A stretch of 55,265 nucleotides of DNA from Thiococcus pfennigii (lineage in GTDB: Bacteria > Pseudomonadota > Gammaproteobacteria > Chromatiales > Chromatiaceae), in contig NZ_NRRW01000023.1 of NCBI RefSeq assembly GCF_016583835.1, positions 1 through 55,265 of the forward strand. The letters are read 5' to 3'. Position 1 is the stretch's first letter, and every line of letters begins with the position of its first letter. Positions 24,160 to 34,381 of the stretch are shown here, one piece after another. Both the position numbers and the translations under genes were made by a program. The notes beneath the pieces are model-generated. The model was not told the DNA's origin. It ran no database searches and saw only the letters and a program-made list of their open reading frames with translations.

Positions 24160-25401
24160 ATGCGTCTCTGCGACCTGACCTTCGCCTACACCGAGTGCAG
24201 CGGTGGCATCCGCACCTACATCGACCACAAGCGGCGCTTCATCGCCGAGGCGACCGACCACGAACACGTATTGATCGTTCCCGGCGACGAGGACCGGGTC
24301 ACGCGCGACGGGCGCCTGACGAAGATCGAGATCGCCAGCCCCTTCATCCCCGGCGCCCGCCCCTACCGCGCCTTCTGGCGCGTCGCGCCGATCCAGCAGG
24401 CACTGATGCAGGCCCGACCCGACATCGTCGAGCTCGGCAGCTTCTTCGTCGCCCCCTGGGCCGCCTTCCGCCACCGCGAACACCGCCGGGCCGCCGGCGA
24501 GGCCTGTCTCGTCTCGGCCTACTTCCACACCGATGTGGCCCACGCCTACGTCGGCGCGCCGCTGCGCCGGCTCCTCTCCGGCGGCCTGGAGGAACTCAGC
24601 GAGACCCTCGCCCAGTGGGGCGAGAAGGTCAGCGAGGCGCTGGAGACCGGCGCCGAGATGACCTTCGGCAAGGTCTTTCGACGCTGCGACCTGACGCTGG
24701 CGGCGAGCCGCGTGCAGGCGGCGCGGATCGCCGAGTACGGGGTCGAGGGGACCGCCGTCGTGCCGCTCGGGGTCGATCTCGAGCGCTTCGCGCCGCAGCA
24801 TCGCTCGCCGGAGGTCCGCGCCCGCCTCGGCGTCGCCGCCGAGGACCTCCTGCTGATCTACTGCGGCCGCCTCGACACCGAGAAGGCCGTGCGTGTCCTC
24901 GTCGAGGCCTTCGCCCGGCTGCCGCCGACGCCGCGCTTCCACCTGGCGCTGATGGGCGAGGGACCGCTGCGCGAGGAGCTGCAGACGCGCGCCGCCGCAC
25001 TGCCACGCCTGCACATCCTGCCCTACGAGCGCGACGAGGCGGCCTACGCCACGGTCCTCGCCTCGGCCGACGTCTATGTGACGGCCGGCCCGCACGAGAC
25101 CTTCGGCCTGGCCGTCGTCGAGGCCGAGGCCTCGGGTCTGCCCGTGGTCGGCGTCGACGCCGGGGCGCTGCGCGAGCGGGTGCAACCGGCCTGGGGACGG
25201 CTCGGGCCGGTCGCAGACGCGGCGGCGATGGCCGCGAACATCCTCGCCGTCGCCTCGCAGCGCGCCGCGCTCGGCGCCGCCGCGCGCACCCACGTCTGCG
25301 CCGCCGGCTTCGGCTGGGGGCGCACCTTCAGCCAGCTCTTGACCCTCTACGACGCGGCCTGCGCCGAGGCCCGGCGGAACCGATCGTCGGTGACACGCTG
25401 A
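24160..25401 (+). CDS. family 4 glycosyltransferase
   Basis: A 413-residue cytosolic or membrane-associated glycosyltransferase of GT-B fold. The N-terminal domain opens with a glycine-rich loop TECSGGIRTYIDHK. The C-terminal donor-binding domain shows VVPLGVDLERFAP, YCGRLDTEKAVRVLVEAF and the family signature GPHETFGLAVVEAEASGLPVVG with the two conserved glutamates. ATG 24160 follows GGAGG at six bases. Family 4 enzymes transfer sugars with retention, most often mannose or glucose from nucleotide donors to lipids or polysaccharides; the acceptor is not evident. It converges on the glycogen debranching gene with only 22 bases between. Confidence 0.88.
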   Translation: MRLCDLTFAYTECSGGIRTYIDHKRRFIAEATDHEHVLIVPGDEDRVTRDGRLTKIEIASPFIPGARPYRAFWRVAPIQQALMQARPDIVELGSFFVAPWAAFRHREHRRAAGEACLVSAYFHTDVAHAYVGAPLRRLLSGGLEELSETLAQWGEKVSEALETGAEMTFGKVFRRCDLTLAASRVQAARIAEYGVEGTAVVPLGVDLERFAPQHRSPEVRARLGVAAEDLLLIYCGRLDTEKAVRVLVEAFARLPPTPRFHLALMGEGPLREELQTRAAALPRLHILPYERDEAAYATVLASADVYVTAGPHETFGLAVVEAEASGLPVVGVDAGALRERVQPAWGRLGPVADAAAMAANILAVASQRAALGAAARTHVCAAGFGWGRTFSQLLTLYDAACAEARRNRSSVTR

Positions 25402-25423
25402 GCGGACCGGCCGGAGGCGGCCC

Positions 25424-27658
25424 TCACCCCCCGTGCGACTCGCGCTGGATCAGCTCGGCGAGCGACTGCAAGGTCTGACGGGTACAGCGCTCGGGTTTGA
25501 GGGCGAAGAGGAGCAGCGCGCGGCCGGTCACCTCGTACTCGGCGCCGCTCACCACCGTCGGCGGGTCGTTGCGGCGCGGCGCCGCCGTGTCGATCAGGCA
25601 CAGCCAGGCGGAACCGCCGACGACCTCCGGCAATCTGAACGGCACCGCCTCGTGGTGGGCGTTGAGGATCAACAGCAGGGTCGCGTCGGCGCCGACCTGG
25701 TGGATCCCCGAGGGCTGCGCGCGCCCGTCCAACAGCGCACCGATGCAGCGGGCGTGGACGTCGCCCCACTGCTCAGGCCCCATCTCGGTCGCCGCCGGGG
25801 TCAGCCAGGTCACGTCCTTGACGTCGAGCTCGGCGTCGTACTCGCCGGTCAGGAAGCGATTGCGATGCAGGACCGGGTAGGCCTGGCGGATCGCGATCAG
25901 CTCGCGGACGAATTCGGCCAGCGCCGCGCCGTCCTCGTCGATCGCCGACCAGTCGATCCAGGTGGTCTCGTTATCCTGGCAGTAGGGGTTGTTGTTGCCA
26001 CGCTGGCTGCGGCCGAGTTCGTCGCCGGCCAGGAGCATCGGCGTCCCGAGCGACAGCAGCAGGGTCGCGAGCAGGTTGCGCTTCTGGCGCTCGCGCAGGG
26101 CCGCGACCCCGGCGTCCGAGGTCGGTCCCTCGACCCCGTGGTTCCAGCTCAGGTTGTGCGAATGGCCGTCGCGGTTGTCCTCGCCGTTGGCCTGGTTGTG
26201 CTTGTCGTTGTAGGAGACCAGATCGTGGAGCGTGAAGCCGTCGTGGGCGGTGACGAAGTTCACCGAGACCCAGGGGCGGCGCCCGCGCCGGGCGTAGAGG
26301 TCGCCCGAGGCGCTCAGGCGCGTGGCGAGCTCCGGCAGCCGGCCCGCGTCGCCACGCCAGAAGGCGCGCACCGTGTCGCGGTAGCGGTCGTTCCATTCGG
26401 CCCAGCCGGGCGGGAAGTTGCCGACCTGGTAGCCGCCCGGGCCGATGTCCCAGGGTTCGGCGATCAGCTTGGCCCGGGCGAGGACCGGGTCCTGGCGGAC
26501 CGCATCGAAGAAGCCGCTGCTCGGGTCGAAGCCATGGGCCTCGCGTCCGAGGATGGTCGCCAGGTCGAAGCGGAAGCCGTCGACCCGCATCTCGCCCGCC
26601 CAGTAGCGCAGGCTGTCGAGGACCAGTTGCAGCACCCGCGGATGGCTCAGGTTGAAGGTGTTACCGGTGCCCGTGTCGTTGATGTAGTACCTAGGATCGT
26701 CCGGCAGCAGCCGGTAGTAGGAGGCATTGTCGATGCCCCTGAACGACAGGGTCGGCCCCCGTTCGTTGCCCTCGGCGGTGTGGTTGTAGACGACATCGAG
26801 GATCACCTCGAGCCCGGCATCGTGCAACCGCGCGACCATCTCCTTGAACTCGTTGACGAACGGGATCGACAGATAGCGCGGGTCGGGGGCGAAGAAGCCG
26901 ATCGTGTTGTAGCCCCAATAATTGCGCAGGCCCTGCTCGACCAGGTAGCGGTCGTCGATGAAGGCGTGCACCGGCATCAGCTCGACGGCCGTGACCCCGA
27001 GCCCCTTGATGTGCTCGATCACCTCGTGCTGGGCGAGGCCGGCGAAGGTGCCCCGATTCACCGGCGCCACCAGCGGATGACGCATCGTGTGGCCGCGCAC
27101 ATGGGTCTCGTAGACGATGGTGCGCTCCCAGGGGATCTTGGGTGCCCGGTCCTCGCCCCAGGTGAAGGCCGGATCGATGACCCGACACTTGAGCATCGCC
27201 GGGGCGCTGTCGCGTCGGTCGAACGACAGGTCCTCCTTGCGCGAGTCGATGCGATACCCGAACAGGGCGTCGTTCCAGCGTAGGCTGCCGACCAACGCCT
27301 TGGCGTAGGGGTCGAGCAGCAGCTTGTGCGGATTGAACCTGTGTCCGGCGGCCGGTTCGTAAGGACCATGGACGCGATAGCCGTAGACGGTCCCCGGGCG
27401 CGCATCGGGCAGATAGCCGTGCCAGACCTCGTCGGTATACTCGGGCATCTCGATCCGCTCGAGCTCGCGCCGGCCATTGAGATCGAAGAGGCAGAGTTCG
27501 ACCTTGGTGGCATGGGCCGAGAACAGCGCGAAATTCACCCCGCGCCCGTCCCAGGTGGCCCCGAGCGGATACGGCACCCCCTCCTGCACCCGCGAGCGGC
27601 GCACCCGCCGCGCAGCAGACGGGGGCCGCTTCGTGCCCGACAGGTCTGGCGATTGCAT
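25424..27658 (-). CDS. glgX: glycogen debranching enzyme GlgX (isoamylase type)
   Basis: A 744-residue enzyme with an N-terminal carbohydrate-binding CBM48 domain (YPLGATWDGRGVNFALFSAHATKVELCLFD) and a GH13 barrel. The conserved regions are complete: DVVYNHT starting at 288, nucleophile D365 (GFRFDLATI), acid E401 (AEPWDIGPGGY) and D473 (TAHDGFTLHD). It hydrolyses alpha-1,6 branch points of glycogen during mobilisation. The start is ATG 27658; a TTG nine codons upstream is less likely. No other glycogen gene lies in the window. The gene is divergent from the large dehydrogenase. Confidence 0.95.
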   Translation of the reverse strand: MQSPDLSGTKRPPSAARRVRRSRVQEGVPYPLGATWDGRGVNFALFSAHATKVELCLFDLNGRRELERIEMPEYTDEVWHGYLPDARPGTVYGYRVHGPYEPAAGHRFNPHKLLLDPYAKALVGSLRWNDALFGYRIDSRKEDLSFDRRDSAPAMLKCRVIDPAFTWGEDRAPKIPWERTIVYETHVRGHTMRHPLVAPVNRGTFAGLAQHEVIEHIKGLGVTAVELMPVHAFIDDRYLVEQGLRNYWGYNTIGFFAPDPRYLSIPFVNEFKEMVARLHDAGLEVILDVVYNHTAEGNERGPTLSFRGIDNASYYRLLPDDPRYYINDTGTGNTFNLSHPRVLQLVLDSLRYWAGEMRVDGFRFDLATILGREAHGFDPSSGFFDAVRQDPVLARAKLIAEPWDIGPGGYQVGNFPPGWAEWNDRYRDTVRAFWRGDAGRLPELATRLSASGDLYARRGRRPWVSVNFVTAHDGFTLHDLVSYNDKHNQANGEDNRDGHSHNLSWNHGVEGPTSDAGVAALRERQKRNLLATLLLSLGTPMLLAGDELGRSQRGNNNPYCQDNETTWIDWSAIDEDGAALAEFVRELIAIRQAYPVLHRNRFLTGEYDAELDVKDVTWLTPAATEMGPEQWGDVHARCIGALLDGRAQPSGIHQVGADATLLLILNAHHEAVPFRLPEVVGGSAWLCLIDTAAPRRNDPPTVVSGAEYEVTGRALLLFALKPERCTRQTLQSLAELIQRESHGG

Positions 27659-27930
27659 GAGGCGGTATCTCTCTGTGGGTGGCAAGGCGGGAGGGCCACG
27701 CAGTCGGTCCGGACAGGGGGACCTGCGTGCCTGAAGGAGACGGGACTCGCTTCGAGACTACCGGCTAGCGTACTGACTCGCAAGGCCGATGGTCGCCCCG
27801 AGCCCCTCTGTCGCGCCGCGCGATCACCGTATCCGACAGAGAGGATCGGAGGTCGCCGCGTCGTCCTTCCTGTCCGTGCACCCCCACCCTGGGGTAAAAT
27901 TTGTGCATTGCAAAATCGCATCGAAGGCCT

Positions 27931-30900
27931 ATGACTCCGCCCCAGCACCAGCGCATCCGCGAGATCCCCTACAACTACACGTCCTTCTCCGATCGCGAGA
28001 TCGTCATCCGCTTCCTCGGCGAGGCGATGTGGGAGCTGATCGAATCGCTGCGCGGGACGCGCCGCACCGGCCGCTCGGCGCGGATGCTCTTCGAGGTGCT
28101 GGGCGACATGTGGGTCGTGACCCGCAACCCCTACCTCCAAGATGACCTGCTGGACGATGTCGGCCGGCGCCGCCTGCTGATCCGCGGCATGGCGCACCGC
28201 CTCGACCAGTTCGAGCTGCGCCTGAACAACAACGCCCGGGCCGCCGAACTGCTCGCCGCGGCCCGCGCCGCGGTCGCGCGCCTGGCCGCCTGGTTCGACG
28301 ACGAACAGGCCCTGCGCGAGCGCCTGCGCCGCCGCCTGACCGGCATCACGCGGGACGACAACCTGGATTTCGGCGGCCTCGCCCGCGTCGCGCATGCGAC
28401 CGACGCGACCGACTGGCGCGTCGAGCTGCCCTTCGTCGTGATCTCCCCGGACACCGAGGAGGAGGTCGCCGCCATCGTCCAGGGCTGCATCGACTGCGGC
28501 CTGACCCTGATCCCGCGCGGCGGCGGCACCGGCTACACGGGCTCGGCGGTGCCGCTCGATGCGCGGTGCGCCGTCATCAACACCGAGAAGCTCGAGGCCC
28601 TCTCGAGCGTCGAGCCGCGCCGGCTGCCCGGCGTCGCCGGACCGGTCCCGACCGTGCGCTGCGGTGCCGGCGTCGTCACCCGGCGGGTCGCCGAGCTCGC
28701 CGAGCGCCACGGCCTGGCCTTCGCCGTCGACCCGACCTCGCAGGACGCCTCGACGATCGGCGGCAACATCGCGATGAACGCCGGGGGCAAGAAGGCCGTG
28801 CTCTGGGGCACGGCCCTCGACAACCTGGCCTCCTGGCGGCTCGTGACCCCCGAGGCCGACTGGCTCGAGGTCGAGCGCCTCGACCACAACCTCGGCAAGA
28901 TCCACGACCAGGCGCTGGTGCGCTTCCGCATCACCCGCTTCGCCGCCGATGGGCGCACGCCGCGCGGCGAGCCCGAGGTCCTCGAGATCCCAGGCCAGGC
29001 CTTCCGCAAGGTCGGCCTCGGCAAGGACGTCACCGACAAGTACCTCCACGGCCTGCCCGGCGTGCAGAAGGAGGGGTGCGACGGCCTCATCACGTCGGCG
29101 CGCTTCATCCTCCACCGGATGCCGAGCCAGGTACGCACCGTCTGCCTGGAGTTCTTCGGCGCCGACCTCGCCGGCGCCGTGCCGGCGATCGTCGAGATCA
29201 AGGACGCGGTCGCGGCGCTCGGCGACGTGCAGATCGCCGGCCTCGAACACCTCGACGAGCGCTATGTGCGCGCGGTCGACTACTCGACGAAGGCCGCGCG
29301 CCGCGAGCTGCCGAAGATGGTCCTCCTCGCCGACCTGGTCAGCGACGACGAGGCGGCCGTCGACGCCGCCGCCCGGCAGGTCGTCGACCTCGCCCGGGCG
29401 CGCGACGCCGAGGGCTTCGTCGCCGTCAGCGCCGAGGCGCGGCGCCGCTTCTGGCTCGACCGGGCCCGCACCGCGGCCATCTCGCGCCACACCAACGCCT
29501 TCAAGATCAACGAAGACGTCGTCATCCCCATCGAGCGGCTCGCCGACTACAGCCGCGGCATCGAGCGGCTCAACATCGAGCAGTCGATCGCGAACAAGCT
29601 GCGGATCATGGACGCCGTCCTCGACTACCTGGACGGCGAGATCCCCGAGGCGCGCGCCCCGGAGGAGTACGAGTCCTCCGACGAGGCGACCGCGATCCTG
29701 ACCGCCAAGCGCGAGGCCGCACGCGCGGCGGTCCAGGCCGCGCAGGCCCGCTGGCGGCGGATCCTCGCGCACCTCGACGCGCCGGCCGAGGCCCACCGCG
29801 ACGCCCTCGACGAGGCGGCGCTCGCCGATCTGAAGCCCGACGACACCCTCCTCGACCTGATGCTCCGCCGCACGCTGCGCCAGTCCTATCGCGGCGAGGT
29901 GGCCGCGCGGCTCGAGGAGATCTTCGCCGGCCAGGACATGGTGCGGGTGCGCGAGCGCCTCACCGAGATCCACCGCCGAATCCGCGACGCGCGCCTCTTC
30001 GTCGCGCTGCACATGCACGCCGGCGACGGCAACGTGCACACCAACATCCCGGTGCACTCCTCCGACTATGCGATGCTCAACGAGGCCGACCGGCTCGTCG
30101 AGCGGATCATGGACCTGGCCCAATCGCTCGGCGGCGTCATCTCCGGCGAGCACGGCATCGGCCTGACCAAGATCGGCTTTCTGGAGCCGGAGAAGCTCGC
30201 GGCCTTCGTCGCCTACAAGGAGCGCGTCGACCCGCAGCAGCACTTCAACCGCGGCAAGCTGATGCCGGGTTCGGGGCTCGCCGGGGCCTACACCCCGTCG
30301 CTGCGCCTCGTCCAGCAGGAGGCGATCATCCTCGAGGAGACCGAGCTCGGGGCGCTCAACGACGACGTGCGCCACTGCCTGCGCTGCGGCAAGTGCAAGC
30401 CGGTCTGCATGACCCACGTGCCGCGCGCCAACCTCCTCTACTCGCCGCGCAACAAGATCCTGGGCACCGGCCTCATCATCGAGGCCTTCCTCTACGAGGA
30501 GCAGACCCGCCGCGGCCTCTCGCGGCGCCACTTCGCCGAGATCAACGACATCGCCGACCACTGCACCGTCTGCCGCAAGTGCGAGAACCCCTGTCCGGTC
30601 GACATCGACTTCGGCGACGTGACGATGCGCCTGCGCCGGATCCTGGAGGCGCGCCACCGCCGCCGCTTCAGCCCGGGCGCCTGGGCGGCGCTGCGCTTCC
30701 TCGATGCGAGCGACCCGCGGGCCGTTCGCTGGCTGCGCCGCGGCCTCGCCGAGTGGGGCTTCGCCGGCCTGAATCTCGCGCACCGCGCGGCGCGCACGCT
30801 CGGCCTGACCGAGCCGCGCAAGGCGCATCCGCCGGCGACGAGCGGCACCCCGCACCTTGCGAGCCAGGTCGTCGAGCTGGTCGCCCGGCCGATCCGGGTC

Positions 30901-31788
30901 AACCTGCCGAAGGCGACCTTCCGCCAGGCCCTGGCGCTGGAGGACAAGACCCAGGTGCCGATCCTGCACGACCCGGCCCGCGCCGGCGATGAGACCGAGG
31001 CCGTCTTCTACTTCCCCGGCTGCGGCTCCGAGCGGCTCTTCTCCGACATCGGCCTCGCGACCCTGGCCCTGCTCTACGCCGAGGGGGTGCAGACGGTCCT
31101 GCCGCCGGGCTACCTCTGCTGCGGCTACCCGCAGCGGGCCGCCGGTCTGGAGGCGCGCGGCCGGCGCATCACGATGGACAACCGGGTCCTCTTCCACCGC
31201 GTCGCCAACACGCTGAACTACCTCGACATCCGCACCGTCCTCGTATCCTGCGGCACCTGCATGGACCAGCTTTTGGAGTACGACTTCGGCCAGATCTTCC
31301 CCGGCTGCCGGCTCCTCGACATCCACGAATACCTGATGGAGCGGGGCCTCACCCACGCCGGCGAGCCAGGCGTGCAGTACCTCTACCACGACCCCTGCCA
31401 CACGCCGATGAAGACCTACGCGCCGATCCGCGTCGCCGCCAGCCTGCTCGGCCAGGACGTGCGCCTCTCCGAGCGCTGCTGCGGCGAGGCCGGGACGCTG
31501 GGCAGCGCCCGCCCCGACATCGCCAACCAGGTGCGCTTCCGCAAGCAGGAAGAGCTCACGCGCGGGATCCGCGACCTGACCGGCCGCGAGCGCGTCGCCG
31601 ACGGCGAGGTGCGTCTGCTGACCTCCTGCCCGGCCTGCCAGCAGGGCCTCGCCAAGTACGCCGACGACACTGGTCTCAAGACCGACTACATCGTCGTCGA
31701 ACTGGCCCGCCGCCTCCTCGGCCCGAGCTGGCAGGACCACTTCCTCGCCCAGGCCCGCGACGGCGGCATCGAACGGGTCCTGTTGTAA
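27931..31788 (+). CDS. 1285-residue FAD/4Fe-4S dehydrogenase (DUF3683, D-lactate/glycolate type)
   Basis: A multidomain membrane-peripheral dehydrogenase. Order: DUF3683 (residues 1-110, [21 protein letters not shown]), FAD-binding PCMH domain (about 165-400, [16 protein letters not shown]), FAD-linked oxidase C-terminal domain (to about 800, [15 protein letters not shown] and [10 protein letters not shown]), two 4Fe-4S clusters (C816-C819-C822-C826 and C878-C881-C884-C888), and two cysteine-rich CCG domains ([36 protein letters not shown]). This fuses what GlcD and GlcF or LldE do separately. Family members oxidise D-lactate or related 2-hydroxyacids and pass electrons to quinone. ATG 27931 follows GAAGG. 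A TAAAAT sequence 30 bases upstream may be the -10 box. Confidence 0.9.
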   Translation: MTPPQHQRIREIPYNYTSFSDREIVIRFLGEAMWELIESLRGTRRTGRSARMLFEVLGDMWVVTRNPYLQDDLLDDVGRRRLLIRGMAHRLDQFELRLNNNARAAELLAAARAAVARLAAWFDDEQALRERLRRRLTGITRDDNLDFGGLARVAHATDATDWRVELPFVVISPDTEEEVAAIVQGCIDCGLTLIPRGGGTGYTGSAVPLDARCAVINTEKLEALSSVEPRRLPGVAGPVPTVRCGAGVVTRRVAELAERHGLAFAVDPTSQDASTIGGNIAMNAGGKKAVLWGTALDNLASWRLVTPEADWLEVERLDHNLGKIHDQALVRFRITRFAADGRTPRGEPEVLEIPGQAFRKVGLGKDVTDKYLHGLPGVQKEGCDGLITSARFILHRMPSQVRTVCLEFFGADLAGAVPAIVEIKDAVAALGDVQIAGLEHLDERYVRAVDYSTKAARRELPKMVLLADLVSDDEAAVDAAARQVVDLARARDAEGFVAVSAEARRRFWLDRARTAAISRHTNAFKINEDVVIPIERLADYSRGIERLNIEQSIANKLRIMDAVLDYLDGEIPEARAPEEYESSDEATAILTAKREAARAAVQAAQARWRRILAHLDAPAEAHRDALDEAALADLKPDDTLLDLMLRRTLRQSYRGEVAARLEEIFAGQDMVRVRERLTEIHRRIRDARLFVALHMHAGDGNVHTNIPVHSSDYAMLNEADRLVERIMDLAQSLGGVISGEHGIGLTKIGFLEPEKLAAFVAYKERVDPQQHFNRGKLMPGSGLAGAYTPSLRLVQQEAIILEETELGALNDDVRHCLRCGKCKPVCMTHVPRANLLYSPRNKILGTGLIIEAFLYEEQTRRGLSRRHFAEINDIADHCTVCRKCENPCPVDIDFGDVTMRLRRILEARHRRRFSPGAWAALRFLDASDPRAVRWLRRGLAEWGFAGLNLAHRAARTLGLTEPRKAHPPATSGTPHLASQVVELVARPIRVNLPKATFRQALALEDKTQVPILHDPARAGDETEAVFYFPGCGSERLFSDIGLATLALLYAEGVQTVLPPGYLCCGYPQRAAGLEARGRRITMDNRVLFHRVANTLNYLDIRTVLVSCGTCMDQLLEYDFGQIFPGCRLLDIHEYLMERGLTHAGEPGVQYLYHDPCHTPMKTYAPIRVAASLLGQDVRLSERCCGEAGTLGSARPDIANQVRFRKQEELTRGIRDLTGRERVADGEVRLLTSCPACQQGLAKYADDTGLKTDYIVVELARRLLGPSWQDHFLAQARDGGIERVLL

Positions 31789-31798
31789 TCGGCCAGGG

Positions 31799-31842
31799 CG
31801 CCGTGCCGCGCCCGCAGAGACCCCGATCGGGGCGGCACGGCG
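31799..31842 (+). terminator. candidate terminator of the large dehydrogenase gene
   Basis: CGCCGTGCCGC and GCGGCACGGCG form a perfect 11-bp stem beginning ten bases after the stop codon; the loop holds a second palindrome CCCCGATCGGGG. A short TTG follows rather than a T-run, so intrinsic termination is plausible but not certain. Confidence 0.4.
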
Positions 31843-31941
31843 GTTGCCCGCATCGACAGGCGGCCGGACGGATGGAGGTCGAGCATCCGCTGGCCTGTCT
31901 GCTATCCTTTTTTCCGTTCATGATCGCGTCGGGGTGACGAT

Positions 31942-32409
31942 ATGACCTCGCAGGTGTACGACACGGACTTCCTTCGCTGGACGGAAGAGCAAGCCGCGCT
32001 GCTGCGCGCGGGGCGCTTCAGCGAGCTCGATTACGAGCACATTCGGGAGGAACTGGAGGACATGGGACGCGAGCAGAAGGTCGCCCTGCAATCGCTCTTT
32101 CGACAGATCTTCATCCATCTGCTGAGACTGGATCTCTCCCCGGCCGCCGCACCGCGGGGGAAATGGGTCGATGAGCTGGTCGAGTTCCGCGCCCAAGCCC
32201 AAACCCGCCTCGAAGAAACACCGAGCCTGCGCCACTACGCGGACGAACTGTTCGACAAGGCATGGCGCCAGGCCCGCCGCGGCGCGGCGAAATCGTTCGA
32301 GGCCTATGGCGAAGCGGTCACAGTGCCGGAGGCTTGCCCCTATTCACTCGGGGAATGTCTGGACCATGACTTCATCCCGACAGCCGCTCGCCCCGAGCAC
32401 GCCGGCTGA
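31942..32409 (+). CDS. DUF29 family protein
   Basis: A 155-residue helical protein with the DUF29 hallmarks: YDTDFLRWTEEQAALLRAGRF near the start, LDYEHIREELEDMGREQKVAL and FRQIFIHLLRL. No membrane segment, signal or catalytic motif is visible. DUF29 proteins are plentiful in cyanobacteria and purple sulfur bacteria, often in several copies and near toxin-antitoxin genes, but have no defined role. Here it opens a small accessory patch that includes a toxin-antitoxin pair and a Uma2 nuclease. Confidence 0.85.
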   Translation: MTSQVYDTDFLRWTEEQAALLRAGRFSELDYEHIREELEDMGREQKVALQSLFRQIFIHLLRLDLSPAAAPRGKWVDELVEFRAQAQTRLEETPSLRHYADELFDKAWRQARRGAAKSFEAYGEAVTVPEACPYSLGECLDHDFIPTAARPEHAG

Positions 32410-32728
32410 TTACGACATAGCCCCGAATGACCGATCGCCCGGGCGGGCATCCGCATTGCGCCCGCGGCTCCCGAGACGACGGCCCAGAGCCCACCCGTCG
32501 GCCGAGCCACCGTGAAGGCGGCGGAGGATGCACGACCCTAGGGCGAGACAGCGAAGCACAACCCGCCAGGCTGAGGCCGTAGGGCAGCTGATCCCATCGG
32601 CGGACACCAGCCTTCGCGCAGGCGCTCCTCGATTTCCGTTCGCGTGGCGAACTTGGTAGACCTTGGCCGACTATACGAAATGGCGCCGGCTTCCAATCAT
32701 CGATCGAATAATCCTTGCAGAGGTCCCA
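32410..32728. other. 319-bp gap, no gene recognised
   Basis: Reading frames here lack protein character on both strands and no repeat of the families seen elsewhere is present. The last 60 bases should contain the promoter and the AGAGG ribosome site of the antitoxin. Confidence 0.4.
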
Positions 32729-32947
32729 ATGCCCAGCATTACCCTGAACGCCCATTTCGACGGCCAATCGATCATTCTCGATGAACCCTTCCAGCTTCCC
32801 GCCAATGCCCGGCTGTTGGTGACAGTGGTTTCGCCTTCGATGGACGCCGAACGCGAATCCTGGGCGGATCTCGCGGGAACGGGGCTCACGCATGCCTATG
32901 GAGATGATGAGCCCGAGTACGCACTGACGGATGTGAGAAGGGTATGA
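32729..32947 (+). CDS. putative antitoxin of a PemK/MazF-type pair
   Basis: A 72-residue protein starting at an ATG behind AGAGG. It opens with a beta strand region (PSITLNAHFDGQSIILDEPF, LPANARLLVTVV) and ends with an acidic tail (WADLAGTGLTHAYGDDEPEYALTDV), the usual layout of a small DNA-binding antitoxin with a disordered toxin-neutralising tail. The first half resembles families annotated as antitoxin or DUF104-like. Its stop overlaps the start of the toxin-like gene as ATGA. The call rests mainly on this partnership. Confidence 0.65.
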   Translation: MPSITLNAHFDGQSIILDEPFQLPANARLLVTVVSPSMDAERESWADLAGTGLTHAYGDDEPEYALTDVRRV

Positions 32948-33289
32948 ACGAGGGTGACGTCGTTCTGACACCGCTCCTCCAGGCGGACGGGCGTGTGAAG
33001 AACCGGCCGACCATTGCACTGCGGCGCATGCCGAGTTTCCGCGATTGGCTGGTCTGCGGCGTCAGCACCCAATTGCATCAGGAGATCGCGGGATTCGACG
33101 ATCCGATTCTGGCGGACCATGCCGACTTCGCCCTCAGCGGTCCAAAATCTCCGTCCCTAATCCGTTTGGGCTTTTTTGGCAGTGCTGCCCGAGAGTCGCC
33201 TGCTTGGCGTCATCGGTAGGCTCGGGCCAGACCGACATCGCCGCCTGTTGGGCCGGTTGTCCGCTCACCTGCTCAGTAAGTTGGGCTGA
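32944..33289 (+). pseudogene. PemK/MazF-like toxin gene, frameshifted
   Basis: The reading frame begins MNEGDVVLTPLLQADGRVKN with RP next, the standard beta strands of PemK/MazF ribonucleases, and continues to SLIRLGFF. After a run of six T (33172-33177) the frame leaves homology and stops at residue 91. Reading one base fewer in the run restores a natural continuation: LAVLPESRLLGVIG, then RHRRLLGRLSAHLLSKLG and a TGA at 33287-33289, giving about 114 residues, the normal family length. So the gene carries a +1 indel in a homopolymer. It may be truly inactive, a sequencing error, or corrected by slippage on the T-run. The intact enzyme would cleave mRNA. Confidence 0.75.
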
Positions 33290-33646
33290 AACACCTATTA
33301 GTGCGACCGTTGCGTGCATACCCCTTGGAGATCCGGAAAAGGCCGTCCCATTTGCCGCGGGGGTCGGCCATACCGTTACCCATGAGCCGGCAGGATCGAC
33401 GGAGCAACCTGATGCCCATTCAGCGGTGGAAGAGCGCTGTCGGTGCGGGGCCTTGCTCATAACCACAGCCATCGAGCGGGCCTCCTGCCGAGAGTCCGCT
33501 GTAAGCTACCGATCCTGCGAGTTGGCTGCGACCGATCGCCTATCATGGCGGGGGTCTTGGCCGGAATCATGAGCAAGGCCCGCTTGCAGGCCCCTGATCC
33601 GTCGCGCCTATACTCTTGCACCATCGACCAAACACGGAACCCAGCC
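33290..33646. other. 357-bp gap with inverted repeat and candidate promoter
   Basis: No protein-like frame. GGGCCTTGCTCAT (33448-33460) is repeated in inverted form at 33569-33581, about 110 bases apart, a possible remnant of an inserted element. A TATACT (33609-33614) with TTGCAG 19 bases upstream could be the promoter of the Uma2 gene, whose ATG lies 33 bases further. Confidence 0.4.
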
Positions 33647-34234
33647 ATGTCCGATCTTGCCGAAGCTCGATCCGTCAGCGTCGAGGAGTATCTCGGGGGC
33701 GAGGCTGCCGCGCCGGTTCGCCATGAGTACGTCGCCGGCGAGGTCTTCGCGATGGCCGGCGCCTCCGAGGAGCACGCGACCATCGCCGGCAACGTCTTCG
33801 CGTTGCTGCGCGCGCATGTGCGCGGCAGTCCGTGCCGGGTCTACATCGCCGACATGAAGCTGCGCGTCGAGCCGGCGGCCGCCTTTTTTTATCCAGACCT
33901 GTTCGTGACCTGCGATGCGCGGGACGCGGCCGAGCCCTTGTTCAAACGGCATGCGCGCGTGGTCATCGAGGTCTTGTCCGAGTCCACCGAGGGCTACGAC
34001 CGCGGCGCCAAGTTCCGCGATTACCGGCGGCTCGACTCGCTGGAGGAATACGTCCTCATCGACTCCCACCGCCGCGCCTGCGAGATTTTCCGCCGCCATC
34101 CGGATGGTTGGCTGCTCGACCCGGTGGCGGAGGACGGGCGGCTAGTGCTGCATTCGATCGGCTTTGACTGTCCGCTCGATGCCTTGTACGAGGACGTGGT
34201 GTTCGCGCGTTCCGAGGCAGCGGATCCCGCGTGA
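33647..34234 (+). CDS. Uma2 family restriction-endonuclease-fold protein
   Basis: A 195-residue protein of the Uma2/DUF820 family. It has the N-terminal SVEEYLGGEAAAPVRHEYVAGEVFAM segment and the PD-(D/E)XK-like core FFYPDLFVTCD, VVIEVLSEST, and LEEYVLIDS. Uma2 proteins are widespread in phototrophs, often in high copy and close to mobile or toxin-antitoxin genes; nuclease activity is inferred from the fold and the biological role is unknown. ATG 33647 is the first codon matching the family start (MSDLAEARSVSVEEYL). No clear ribosome site is visible. Confidence 0.88.
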   Translation: MSDLAEARSVSVEEYLGGEAAAPVRHEYVAGEVFAMAGASEEHATIAGNVFALLRAHVRGSPCRVYIADMKLRVEPAAAFFYPDLFVTCDARDAAEPLFKRHARVVIEVLSESTEGYDRGAKFRDYRRLDSLEEYVLIDSHRRACEIFRRHPDGWLLDPVAEDGRLVLHSIGFDCPLDALYEDVVFARSEAADPA

Positions 34235-34381
34235 CCAAAGGCCGAGGCCGGACGCCTGCCGCGGGAGTCGGGGTCGGTCATCGGTGCGCGAGCCGAACAG
34301 GGCGCCGCGGCCACCGTGTCGCGAATGATCCGAGCCTCGTGCGGGGTCAGGCGCAAGGCGGCCGCGCCGACTCCCCGCCCT

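Noticed and set aside
27535-31740. 1401-residue open frame on the minus strand
   Set aside because: It is the antisense shadow of the FAD/Fe-S dehydrogenase in GC-rich DNA; the translation is low-complexity (Asp/Val/Ala/Arg) without domains, while the plus strand has a full multidomain enzyme.
34235-34381. Possible small gene between the Uma2 gene and phoU
   Set aside because: Frames are short, proline/arginine-rich and without ribosome site.
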